A DNA stretch of 64,000 nt from Chamaea fasciata (Eukaryota > Chordata > Aves > Passeriformes > Sylviidae), in the NCBI GenBank assembly GCA_029207755.1, contig JARCOQ010000237.1:1-64000 (forward strand), given 5' to 3'. Under the pieces are notes generated by a model that was given only the letters and a program-made list of their open reading frames with translations, was not told where the DNA came from and ran no database searches. Shown here piece after piece: positions 12,190-22,500 of this stretch (position 1 is the stretch's first letter; each line of letters begins with the position of its first letter). The translations under genes were made by a program, and so were the position numbers.

Positions 12190-13118
12190 GCCCTGGCTGT
12201 CCCCTAGGTGTCCCTGGGGGTGCCCAGGGTGTCTCTGGGGTGCCTTGGCTGTCCCCTACCTGTCCCTGGGGGGCCCAGTGTGTCCCTGGGGGTGCCTTGG
12301 CTGTCCCCTAGGTGTCCCTGGGGGTGCTCTGGCTGTCCCCTAGGTGTCCCTGGGGGTGCCCTGGCTGTCCTTGGGGTGCTCTGGCTGTCCCCTTGGTGTG
12401 TCTGGGGGTGCCCTGACTGTCCTTGGGGTGCTCTGGGTGTCCCCTAGCTGTCCCTGGGGGTGCCCTGGCTGTCCGTGGGGTGCCATGGCTGTCCTCTACG
12501 TGTCCCTGGGGGTGCCCTGGGTGTCCCTGGGGTGCCCTGGGGGCGCCCTGCCTATCCTCTAGTTGTCCCTGGGGGTGCCCTGGCTGTCCCCTCGGTGTCC
12601 CTGGGGGTGCCCTGGCTGTCCCCTACGTGTCCCTGGAGGTGCCCTGAGTGTCCCTGGGGTGCCCTGGGGGTGCCCTGGCTGACCCTGGAGTGCCCTGGCT
12701 GTCCCCTAGGTGTCCCTGGGGGTGCCCAGGGTGTCTCTGGGGTGCCTTGGCTGTCCCCTACCTGTCCCTGGGGGGCCCAGTGTGTCCCTGGGGGTGCCTT
12801 GGCTGTCCCCTAGGTGTCCCTGGGGGTGCTCTGGCTGTCCCCTAGGTGTCCCTGGGGGTGCCCTGGCTGTCCTTGGGGTGCTCTGGCTGTCCCCTTGGTG
12901 TGTCTGGGGGTGCCCTGACTGTCCTTGGGGTGCTCTGGGTGTCCCCTAGCTGTCCCTGGGGGTGCCCTGGCTGTCCGTGGGGTGCCATGGCTGTCCTCTA
13001 CGTGTCCCTGGGGGTGCCCTGGGTGTCCCTGGGGTGCCCTGGGGGCGCCCTGCCTATCCTCTAGTTGTCCCTGGGGGTGCCCTGGCTGTCCCCTCGGTGT
13101 CCCTGGGGGTGCCCTGCC
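12190..13118. repeat. 502-bp tandem duplication inside the array
   Basis: Positions 12208-12580 recur at 12710-13082 with an exact 502-bp shift. Shared rare modules include GGGGGGCCCAGTGTG, TTGGTGTGTCTGG and GGGGGCGCCCTGCCTATCC. The matching place in the second large copy (60430-62310) is expanded by a 932-bp step instead, so this spot changed independently after the large duplication. Confidence 0.85.
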
Positions 13119-16100
13119 TGTCCCCTAGGTGTCCCTGGGGGTGCCCTGGGTGTCCCTGGGGTTCCCTTGCTGTCCCGTACGTGTCCCTGGGGTTCCCTGA
13201 AGGTCCCCTAGGTGTCCCTGGGGGTGCCCAGGGTGTCCCTGGGGGTGCCCTTTCTGTCCCGTAGGTGTCCCTAGGGGTGCCCTGGGTGTCCCTGGGGTAC
13301 CCTGGCTGTCCCCTAGGTGTCCCTGGGGGTGACCTGGCTGTCCCCTTGGTGTCCCTGGGGTGCCCTGGCTGTCCCCTAGGTGTCCCTGGGGGTGCCCTGG
13401 CTGTCCTTGGGGTGCTCGGGCTGTCCCCTTGGTGTCCCTGGGGGTGCCCTGGCTGTCCCCTAGCTGTCCCTGGGGGTGCCCTGGCTGTCCCTGGGGTGCC
13501 ATGGCTGTCCTCTACGTGTCCCTGGGGGTGCCCTGGGTGTCCCTGGGGTGCCCTGGGGGTGCCCTGCCTGTCCTCTAGGTGTCCCTGGGGGTGCCCTGGC
13601 TGTCCCCTAGGTGTCCCTCGGGGTGCCCTGGCTGTCCCCTAGGCGGCCCTTGGGGTGCCCTGGGTGTCCCTGGGGTGCCCTGGCTATCCCCTAGGTGTCC
13701 CTTGGGGTGCCCTTGGTGTCCCTGGGGGTGCCCTGGGTGTCCCTGGGGATGCCCTGGCTGTTCCGTAGGTGTCCCTGGGGGTTCCCTGCGTGTCCCCTAG
13801 GTGTCCTTGGGGGTGCCCTGGCTGTCCCTAGGGTGGCATGGCTGTTCCCTCGGTGTCCCTGGGGGTGCCCTGGCTGTCCCTAGGGTGCCCTGGCTGTCTC
13901 CTAGGTGTCCCTGGGGGTGCCCTGAGTGTGCCTGGGGTGCCCTGGCTGTCCCCTAGGTGTCCCTGGGGGTGCCCTGGCTGTCCCCTAAGTGTCCCTGGGG
14001 GTGCCCTGAGTGTCCTTGGGGTGCCCTGGCTGTCCCCTAGGTGTCCCTGGGGGTGCCCTGGCTGTCCCTAGGGTGCCCTGGGGGTGCCCTGGCTGTCCCT
14101 GGAGTGCCCTGGCTGTCCCCTCGGTGTCCCTGGGGGTGCCCTGAGTGTCCTTGGGGTGCCCAGGGGGCGCCCTGGCTGTCCCCAAGGTGTCCCTGGGGTT
14201 GCCTTCCCTGTCATCTAGGTGTCCCTGGGGTGCCCTGGCTGTCTCCTAGGTGTCCCTGGGGGTACCCTGGGTGTGCCTGGGGTGCCCTGGCTGTTCCCTA
14301 GGTGTCCCTGGGGGTGCCCTGGCTGTCCCCTAAGTGTCCCTGGGGGTGCCCTGAGTGTCCTTGGGGTGCCCTGGCTGTCCCCTAGGTGTCCCTGGGGGTG
14401 CCCTGCCTGTCCCCTAGGTGTCCCTGGGGGTGCCCTGGGTGTCCCTGGGGTTCCCTGGCTGACCCGTACGTGTCCCTGGGGTTCCCTGAAGGTCCCCTAG
14501 GTGTCCCTGGGGGTGCCCAGGGTGTCCCTGGGGGTGCCCTTGCTGTCCCGTAGGTGTCCCTGGGGGTGCCCTGGGTGTCCCTGGGGTACCCTGGCTGTCC
14601 CCTAGGTGTCCCTGGGGGTGCCCTGGCTTTCCCTTTGCCGTCCCTGGGGTGCCCTGGCTGTCCCCTAGGTGTCCCTGGGGGTGCCCTGGCTGTCCTTGGG
14701 TTGGCCTGGCTGTGCCCTTGGTGTCCCTGAGGGTGCCCTGGCTGTCCCTAGGGTGCCCTGGCTGTGCCCTAGGTGTCCCTGTAGTGCCCTGGCTGTCCTC
14801 TAGGTGTCCCTGGCGTGCCCTGGCTGTCTCCGAGGTGTCCCTGTGGGTGCCCTCCCTGTCCCCCGGGATGCCCTGGCTGTCCCCTAGGTGTCCCTGGGGG
14901 TGCTCTGGGTGTCCCTGTGGTCCCCTGGCTGTTCCCTAGGTGTCCCTGTAGGTGCCCTGGCTGTCCCCTAGGTGTCCCTAGGGGTGCCCTGGATGTCCCT
15001 GAGGTGCCCTGGCTGTCTTCAAGGTGTCCCTGTGGGTGCCCAGAGTGTCCCTGGGAGTGCCCTGGCTGTCCCCTAGGGGTCTCTGGGGGTGCCCTGGCTG
15101 TCCCGTCAGTGTCCCTGGGGCTGCCCTGCCTGTCCCCTAGGTGTCCCTGGGGGTGCTCGGCCTGTCCCCTAGGTGTCCCTGGGGGTGCTCTGGCTGTCCC
15201 TCGGGTGCCCTGGCTGTCCCCTAGGTGTCCCTGGGGGTGCCCTGGCTGTCTCTGGAGTGCCCTGGCTGTCCCCTAGGTGTCCCTGGGGGTGCCCTGGCTG
15301 TCCCCTAGGTGTCCCTGAGGTTACGCTGGCTGTCTTCTAGGTGTCCCTGGGGGTGCCCTGGCTGTCTCCTAGGTGTCCCTGGGGGTGCCCTGGCTGTCCC
15401 TAGGGTGCCCTGACTGTGCCTTCGGTGTCTCTGGGGGTGCCCAAGGTGACCCTGGGGGTGACCTCGGTGTCCCTGGGGGTGCCCTGGCTGTCCCGTAGGT
15501 GTCCCTGGGGGAGCCCTGGGTGTCCCTGGGGGGGCCCTGTCTGTCCCCTAGGTGTCCCTGTGGGTGCCCAGATTGTCCCTGGGAGTGCCCTGGCTGTCCC
15601 CTAGGGGTCTCTGAGGGTGCCTTGGCTGTCCCGTCCGTGTCCCTGGGAATGCCCTGCCTGTCCCCTAGGTGTCCCTGGGGGTCCCCTTGGTGTCCCTGGG
15701 GGTGCCCTCGCTGTCCCCTAGGCGTCACTGGGGGTGCCCTGGCTGTCCTCTAGGTGTCACTGTGGGTGCCCTGGCTGTCCCTGGGGTGCTCTGGATGTCC
15801 CCTTGGTGTCCCTGGAGGTGCCCTGGCTGTCCCTGGCGTGCCCTGGCTGTGCCCTAGGGGTCCCTGGGGGTGCCCTGGCTGTCACCTAGGTGTCCCTTGG
15901 GGTGCCCTGGGTGTCCCTGGGGGTGCCCTGCCTGTCCCCTAGGTGTCCCTGGGGGTTCCCTGCCTGTCCCCTAGGTGTCCCTGGGAGTGCCCTGGGTGTC
16001 CCTGCAGTGCCCTGGCTGTCCCCTAAATGTCCCTGGGGGTGCCCTGGCTGTCCCCTAGGTGTCACTGAGGGTGTCCTGCCTTCCCCTAGGCGTCCCTGGG

Positions 16101-17343
16101 GGTGCCCTGGCTTTCCCCTCGGTGTCCCTGGGGGTGCCCTGCCTGTCCCCTAGATGTCCCTGGGGGTGCCCTGGGTGTCCCTGGGGGGGCGCTGGCTATC
16201 ATCTAGGTGTCCCTGGGGGGGCCCTGGCTGTCCCTGGTGTGCCCTGGCTGTCCCCTTGGTGTCCCTGGGGGGGCCCTGGCTGTCCCCTAGGTGTCCCTGG
16301 GGGTGCCCTTCCTGTCCTCTAGGAGTCCCTGGGGGTTCCCTGGCTGTCCCTCGGGTTCCCCGGCTGTCCCCTAGGTGTCCCTGGGGGTGGCTAGGGTGTT
16401 TCTGGGGTTCCCTGGCTGTCCCCTAGGTGTCCCTGGGGGGGCCCTGGGTGTCCCTGGGGGTGCACAGGGTGTCAGTGGGGTTCCCTGGCTGTCCCGTACT
16501 TGTCCCTGGGGTTCCCTGGCTGTCCCCTAGGTTTCCCTGGGGGTGCCCTGAGTGTCCCTGGGCTGCCCTAGCTGTCCCCTAGGTGTCGCTGGGGGTGCCC
16601 TCGCTGTCCCTGGGGTGCCCTGGCTATCCCCTAGGTGTCCCTGGGCGTCCCCTTGGTGTCCCTGGGGGTGCCCAGGGTGTCCCTTAGGTGTCCCTCTGGG
16701 TGCCCTTGCTGTCCCCTTGGTGTCCCTGGGGGTGCCCTGGGTGTCCCTGGGGATACCCTGGCTGTCCCCTAGGTGTCCCTGGGGGTTCCCTGCGTGTCCC
16801 CTAGGTGTTCTTGGGGGTGCCCTGGCTGTCCCCTAGGTGTCCCTGGGGGTGCCCTGGGTGTCCCCGGGGGTGCCCTCGCTGTCCCTGGGGTGCCCTGGCT
16901 GTCCCCTAGGTGGCCCTGGGGGTGCCCTGGGTGTCCCTGGGGGTGCCCTGGAGGTCCCCTAGGTGTCCTTGGGGGTGCCCTGGCTGTCCCTGGGGTGCCC
17001 TGGCTGTCCCCAAGGTGTCCCTGGGGGTGTCCTGCCTGTCCTCTCTGTGTCCCTGGGGGTGCCCTGGCTGTGCCCTCGGTGTCCCTGGGGGTGCCCTGTC
17101 TGTCCCTAGGGTGCCCTGGCTGTCCCCTAGGTGTCCCTGGGTGTGCCCTGGGTGTCCCTGGGCGTGCACAGGGTGTCCCTGGGGTTCCCTGGCTGTCCCC
17201 TAGGTGTCCCGGGATGGGCCCTGGCTGTCCCCTAGGTGTCCCTGGGGGTGCACAGGGTGTCCCTGGGGTTCCCTGGCTGTCCCCTAGGTGTCTCTGGGGG
17301 GGCCCTGGTGTCCCTGGGTTGCCCTGGCTGTCCCCTAGGTGTC

Positions 17344-17913
17344 CTTGCCTGGCTCGTATCCTCGACTCCGCCTCCGGCGCCATGGTGACTCCCCTCCCAG
17401 TCTGGACCATTGTGGCCTCACCCCCTCCCCTGGGGCCATCCGACCCATCCCAGTATAGACCAGTAAGGCATCGAGTGGCCACCATGGACCCCCACACGCC
17501 TGCCCGTTCATCCCAGTTCATCCCAGTCCACTCTTTGTCCATCCCAGGTTTCTCTGGTCACCCTCCCAGTGCTCTCAGTCCATCCCAGTCCCGCAGGTGT
17601 TGGTGCTTGGGGCTTGATGAGCTGGTGCCTGTCCGCAACTGTGGAGCGGCTCAAACGGGACCTCAGGGTGAGGGGGGCGTGGATTTGGGGGGATCCTGGG
17701 GGTCCTGAGTTGTCGTGGAGGGGGTTTTTGGGTTGTGGGGGGTCTGGGGGGCGTCCTGGGGGCTGCTTTGGGTGCTTTGGGGGGTATTCGGGAGGTTTGG
17801 GCGGCCCATTTGAGGCATCAAAGAACCTGAGGAGGGTTTTGATAGCTCCTGGAGGTGGAGGCGGCCGTGGGGGTGAGCTGGCTGTCCCAGGGGGTTCCTG
17901 GCTGTCCCTCGAT
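17344..17913 (+). repeat. Exon-bearing cassette, copy 3
   Basis: Full cassette. Markers shared with copies 4 and 5 are GGCATCGAGTGG, CCTGCCCGTTCA and the exon insertion AACTGTGG. Copies 3 and 4 additionally share GGGCGTGGATTT. The Kozak-type ATG at 17484 is in a frame that runs into the exon-like segment, shifts at the inserted T and stops at 17708. Confidence 0.9.
17597..17667 (+). pseudogene. Exon-like segment, copy 3 (71 nt, T insertion)
   Basis: CCCGCAG acceptor and GTGAGG donor kept. An extra T turns CGCAACGTGG into CGCAACTGTGG, so LDELVPVRN is followed by CGAAQTG instead of VERLKRDLR. Length is 71 nt. The same insertion occurs in copies 4, 5 and 8. Most likely a broken exon duplicate. 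Parent gene unknown. Confidence 0.6.
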
Positions 17914-18979
17914 GTCCCTGGGGTGCCCTGGCTGTCACTTAGGTGTCCCTCGGGGTGCCCTGGCTGTCCCTAGGATGCCCTGGCTGTCCCCTAGGTGTCC
18001 CTGGGGTGCCCTGACTGTCCCTAGGTGTCCCTGGGGGTACCCTGGCTGTCCCTGGAGGTGCCCTGCCTGTCCCCTAGGTGTCCCTGGGGGTGTCCTGCCT
18101 TGCCCTAGGTGTCCCTGGGGGTGCCCTGGCCGTCCTCTCCGTGTCCCTGGGGGTGCCCTGGGTGTCCCTGGGGTGCCCTGGCTGACCCCCAGGTGTCCCT
18201 TGGGGTGCCCAGAGTGTCCCTAGGAGGTCCCTGGCTGTCCCCTAGGGGTCTCTGGGGGTGCCCTGGCTGTCCCGTCAGTGTCCCTGGGGGTGCCCTGCCT
18301 GTCCCTTAGGTGTCCCTAAGTGTGCCCTGGCTGTCCCTAGGGTGCCCTGGCTGTGCCCTCGGTGTCTCTGGGGGTGCCCTGGCTGTCCCTAGGGTGCCAT
18401 GGCTGTCCCTAGGGTGCCCTGGCTGTCCTTTCGGTGTCCCTGGGGGTGCCCTGGGTGTCCCTGGGTAGACCTGGCTGTCCCCTAGGTGTCCCTGGGGGGG
18501 CCCTGGCTGTCCCCTAGGTGTCCCTGGGGGGGCCCTGGGTGTCCCTGGGGTGCCCGGGTGGTCCCCTACGTGTCCCTGGGGTACCCTGGGTGTCCCTGGG
18601 CTGCCCTGGGGTGCCCTGCCTGTCCCCTAGGTGTCCCTGGGCTGCCCTGGCTGTCCCTGGGGGTGCCCTGCCTGTCCTCTCGGTGTCCCTGGGGGTGCCC
18701 TGGCTGTGCCCTCGGTGTCCCTGGGGGTGCCCTGTCTGTCCCTAGGGTGCCCTGGCTGTCCCCTAGGTGTCCCTGGGTGTGCCCTGGGTGTCCCTGGGCG
18801 TGCACAGGGTGTCCCTGGGGTTCCCTGGCTGTCCCCTAGGTGTCCCGGGATGGGCCCTGGCTGTCCCCTAGGTGTCCCTGGGGGTGCACAGGGTGTCCCT
18901 GGGGTTCCCTGGCTGTCCCCTAGGTGTCTCTGGGGGGGCCCTGGTGTCCCTGGGTTGCCCTGGCTGTCCCCTAGGTGTC
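17914..18979. repeat. 32-bp minisatellite tract
   Basis: Short array (1.07 kb) between cassettes 3 and 4, the smallest spacing in the window. It exists because the 1636-bp duplication copied one cassette plus this spacer. It contains TACCCTGG, CCTAAGTGTG and CCCGGGTGG landmarks. No gene is seen. Confidence 0.92.
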
Positions 18980-19549
18980 CTTGCCTGGCTCGTATCCTCG
19001 ACTCCGCCTCCGGCGCCATGGTGACTCCCCTCCCAGTCTGGACCATTGTGGCCTCACCCCCTCCCCTGGGGCCATCCGACCCATCCCAGTATAGACCAGT
19101 AAGGCATCGAGTGGCCACCATGGACCCCCACACGCCTGCCCGTTCATCCCAGTTCATCCCAGTCCACTCTTTGTCCATCCCAGGTTTCTCTGGTCACCCT
19201 CCCAGTGCTCTCAGTCCATCCCAGTCCCGCAGGTGTTGGTGCTTGGGGCTTGATGAGCTGGTGCCTGTCCGCAACTGTGGAGCGGCTCAAACGGGACCTC
19301 AGGGTGAGGGGGGCGTGGATTTGGGGGGATCCTGGGGGTCCTGAGTTGTCGTGGAGGGGGTTTTTGGGTTGTGGGGGGTCTGGGGGGCGTCCTGGGGGCT
19401 GCTTTGGGTGCTTTGGGGGGTATTCGGGAGGTTTGGGCGGCCCATTTGAGGCATCAAAGAACCTGAGGAGGGTTTTGATAGCTCCTGGAGGTGGAGGCGG
19501 CCGTGGGGGTGAGCTGGCTGTCCCAGGGGGTTCCTGGCTGTCCCTCGAT
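18980..19549 (+). repeat. Exon-bearing cassette, copy 4
   Basis: Base-for-base equivalent of copy 3 shifted by 1636, as far as I compared, including the T insertion in the exon-like segment and the GGGCGTGGATTT variant. The Kozak-type ATG is at 19120 and its frame stops at 19344. Confidence 0.9.
19233..19303 (+). pseudogene. Exon-like segment, copy 4 (71 nt, T insertion)
   Basis: Same as copy 3: splice-type borders kept, AACTGTGG insertion shifts the frame after LDELVPVRN. It arose by the 1636-bp duplication and carries no independent change. Confidence 0.6.
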
Positions 19550-22500
19550 GTCCCTGGGGTGCCCTGGCTGTCACTTAGGTGTCCCTCGGGGTGCCCTGGC
19601 TGTCCCTAGGATGCCCTGGCTGTCCCCTAGGTGTCCCTGGGGTGCCCTGACTGTCCCTAGGTGTCCCTGGGGGTACCCTGGCTGTCCCTGGAGGTGCCCT
19701 GCCTGTCCCCTAGGTGTCCCTGGGGGTGTCCTGCCTTGCCCTAGGTGTCCCTGGGGGTGCCCTGGCCGTCCTCTCCGTGTCCCTGGGGGTGCCCTGGGTG
19801 TCCCTGGGGTGCCCTGGCTGACCCCCAGGTGTCCCTTGGGGTGCCCAGAGTGTCCCTAGGAGGTCCCTGGCTGTCCCCTAGGGGTCTCTGGGGGTGCCCT
19901 GGCTGTCCCGTCAGTGTCCCTGGGGGTGCCCTGCCTGTCCCTTAGGTGTCCCTAAGTGTGCCCTGGCTGTCCCTAGGGTGCCCTGGCTGTGCCCTCGGTG
20001 TCTCTGGGGGTGCCCTGGCTGTCCCTAGGGTGCCATGGCTGTCCCTAGGGTGCCCTGGCTGTCCTTTCGGTGTCCCTGGGGGTGCCCTGGGTGTCCCTGG
20101 GTAGACCTGGCTGTCCCCTAGGTGTCCCTGGGGGGGCCCTGGCTGTCCCCTAGGTGTCCCTGGGGGGGCCCTGGGTGTCCCTGGGGTGCCCGGGTGGTCC
20201 CCTACGTGTCCCTGGGGTACCCTGGGTGTCCCTGGGCTGCCCTGGGGTGCCCTGCCTGTCCCCTAGGTGTCCCTGGGCTGCCCTGGCTGTCCCTGGGGGT
20301 GCCCTGCCTGTCCTCTCGGTGTCCCTGGGGGTGCCCTGGCTGTGCCCTCGGTGTCCCTGGGGGTGTCCTGGCTGTCCCTGGAGTGCCCTGGCTGTCCCCT
20401 AGTTGTCCCTGGGGGGGCCCTGGCTGTCCCCTAGGTGTCCCTGGGGGTGCCCTGCCTGTCCCCTAGGTGTCCCTGGGGATGCCCTGGCTGTCCTCTAGGT
20501 GTCCCTGGGGGTGCCCTGGGTGTCCCTGGGGATGCCCTGGCTGTCCCCTAGGTGTCCCTGGGGGTGCGCTGGGTGTCCCTAGGGTGCCCTGGCTGTGCCC
20601 TTGGTGTCCCTGCGGGTGCTCTGGCTGTCCCTCGGGTGCCCTGGCTGTCCCCTAGGTGTCCCTGGGGGTGCCCTGGTGTCCCTCGGGGTGCCCTGGGTGT
20701 CCCCTAGGTGTCCCTGGCGTTGCCCTGGCTGTCCCTAGGGTGCCCTGGCTGTGCCCTTGGTGTCCCTGGGGGTGCTCTGGCTGTCCTTCGGGTTCCCTGG
20801 CTGTCCCCTAGGTGTCCCTGGGGGTGCCCTGGCTGTCTCTGGAGTGCCCTGGCTGTCCCCTAGGTGTCCCTGGGGGTGCCCTGGCTGTCCCCTAGGTGTC
20901 CCTGGCGGTGCCCTGGCTGTCCCTAGGGTGCCCTGGCTGTGCCTTCGGTGTCTCTGGGGGTGCCCTAGGTGTCCCTGGGGGTGACCTCGGTGTCCCTGGG
21001 GGTGGCCTGGCTGTCCCCTAGGTGTCCCTGGGGGAGCCCTGGGTGTGCCTGGGGTGCCCTGGCTGTCCCCTAGGTGTCCCTGGGGGAGCCCTGGGTGTGC
21101 CTGGGGTGCCCTGGCTGTCCCCTTGGTGTCCCTGGGGGGGCCCTGGCTGTCCCTGGGGTGCCCTGGCTGTCCCCTAGGTGGCCCTGGGGGTGCCCTGGGT
21201 GTCCCTGGGGGTGCCCTGGAGGTCCCCTAGGTGTCCCTGTGGGTGCCCAGAGTGTCCCTGGGAGTGCCCTGGCTGTCCCCTAGGGGTCTCTGGGCGTGCC
21301 CTGGCTGTCCCGTCAGTGTCCCTGGGAATGCCCTGCCTGTCCCCTAGGTGTACCTGGGGGTCCCCTTGGTGTCACTGGGGGTGCCCAGGGTGTTCCTTCG
21401 GTGTTCCTGGGGGTGCCCTGGCTGTCCCTGGGGTGCTCTGGATGTCCCCTTAGTGTCCCTGGAGGTGCCCTGGCTGTCCCTGGCGTGCCCTGGCTGTGCC
21501 CTAGGGGTCCCTGGGGGTGCCCTGGCTGTCACCTAGGTGTCCCTTGGGGTGCCCTGGGTGTCCCTGGGGGTGCCCTGCCTGTCCCCTAGGTGTCCCTGGG
21601 GGTGACCTGGCTATCTTTAGAGTGCCCTGGCTGTCCCCTAGGTGTCCCTGGGTGTGCCCTTCCTGTCCCCTAGGTGTCGTTCGGGGTGCCCTGGGTGTCC
21701 CTGGGGGTGCCCTGCCTGTCCCCTTGGTGTCCCTGGGGGTGCCCTGGGTGTCCCTGGGGTGCCCTGGCTGTCCCCTAGGGGTCTCTGGGGGTGCCCTGGC
21801 TGTCCCGTCAGTGTCCCTGGGGGTGCCCTGCCTGTCCCCTAGGTGTCCCTGGGGGTTCCCTGGCTGTCCCCTAGGTGTCCCTGGGGGTGCCCTGGGTGTC
21901 CCTGGAGTGCCCTGGCTGTCCCCTAAATGTCCCTGGGGGTGCCCTGGCTGTCCCCTAGGTGTCACTGAAGGTGTCCTGCCTTCCCCTAGGCGTCCCTGGG
22001 GGTGCCCTGGCTTTCCCCTAGGTGTCCCTGGGGGTGCTCTGCCTGTCCCCTAGGTGTCCTTGGGGATGCCCTGGCTGTCCTCTAGGTGTCCCTGGGGGTG
22101 CCCTGGGTGTCCCTGGGGATGCCCTGGCTGTCCCCTAGGTGTCCCTGGGGGTGCGCTGGGTGTCCCTAGGGTGCCCTGGCTGTGCCCTTGGTGTCCCTGC
22201 GGGTGCTCTGGCTGTCCCTCGGGTGCCCTGGCTGTCCCCTAGGTGTCCCTGGGGGTGCCCTGGTGTCCCTCGGGGTGCCCTGGGTGTCCCCTAGGTGTCC
22301 CTGGGGGTGCCCTCGCTGTCCCCTAGGCGTCACTGGGGGTGCCCTGGCTGTCCTCTAGGTGTCCCTGGGGGTGCCCTGCGTGTCCCTGGGGTGCCCTGGC
22401 TGTCCCCTAGGTGTCCCTGGGGGTGCCCTGGCTGTCCCCTTCGTGTCCCTGGGGGTGCCCTGGGTGTCCCTGGGGGTGCCCTGGCGGTCCCTAGGGTGCC

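Larger units (their letters stand above)
1..14800 (+). repeat. Large segmental duplication, copy A1
   Basis: This block recurs in direct orientation at about 47885-64000 with the same order of cassettes, rare variants and array modules. The offset steps from 47885 near base 411 to 49200 near base 13000, because array modules were gained or lost at roughly ten places. Substitutions between the copies are few: 5361-6350 against 53969-54958 shows only one or two. Base 14800 aligns exactly with base 64000, so the right limit of homology is not visible, and the left limit is cut by the window edge. Confidence 0.9.
5932..17343. repeat. 32-bp minisatellite tract with one cassette fragment
   Basis: The longest array tract lying fully inside the window (11.4 kb). 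It contains the cassette fragment at 6522-6599, a 922-bp-offset internal duplication (7552-8036 resembles 8474-8957), a 502-bp tandem duplication (about 12190-13118) and recurring short-module clusters such as GGAGCTGCCCTG. CpG-bearing CCTCGGTG variants occur with their likely decay forms CCTTGGTG and CCTCAGTG. No gene is seen. Confidence 0.93.
16570..18640 (+). repeat. 2-kb duplicated block, copy D1
   Basis: Array plus cassette 3 and its right flank. It matches about 26800-28965 with an offset of 10343 bp through the cassette. Shared landmarks are TGTCCCGGGATGGGCCC upstream of the cassette and TCACTTAGGTGTCCCTCGG just downstream. A 21-bp and other small module differences lie on the left side. 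Confidence 0.82.
17047..18682 (+). repeat. 1636-bp tandem duplication, first copy
   Basis: Bases 17047-18682 reappear directly at 18683-20318. I found no difference in the portions compared, including the whole cassette, rare GGATGCCC and GGCCGTCCTCTCC variants and the flanking array. The first mismatch to the left is at 17046 (T) against 18682 (G). This is probably the youngest duplication in the window. Confidence 0.9.
18683..20318 (+). repeat. 1636-bp tandem duplication, second copy
   Basis: Direct copy of 17047-18682 in which no differences were found. Similarity to the first copy's left end continues a little further, to about 20360, before the arrays diverge at GGGTGTCCTGG. Confidence 0.9.
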
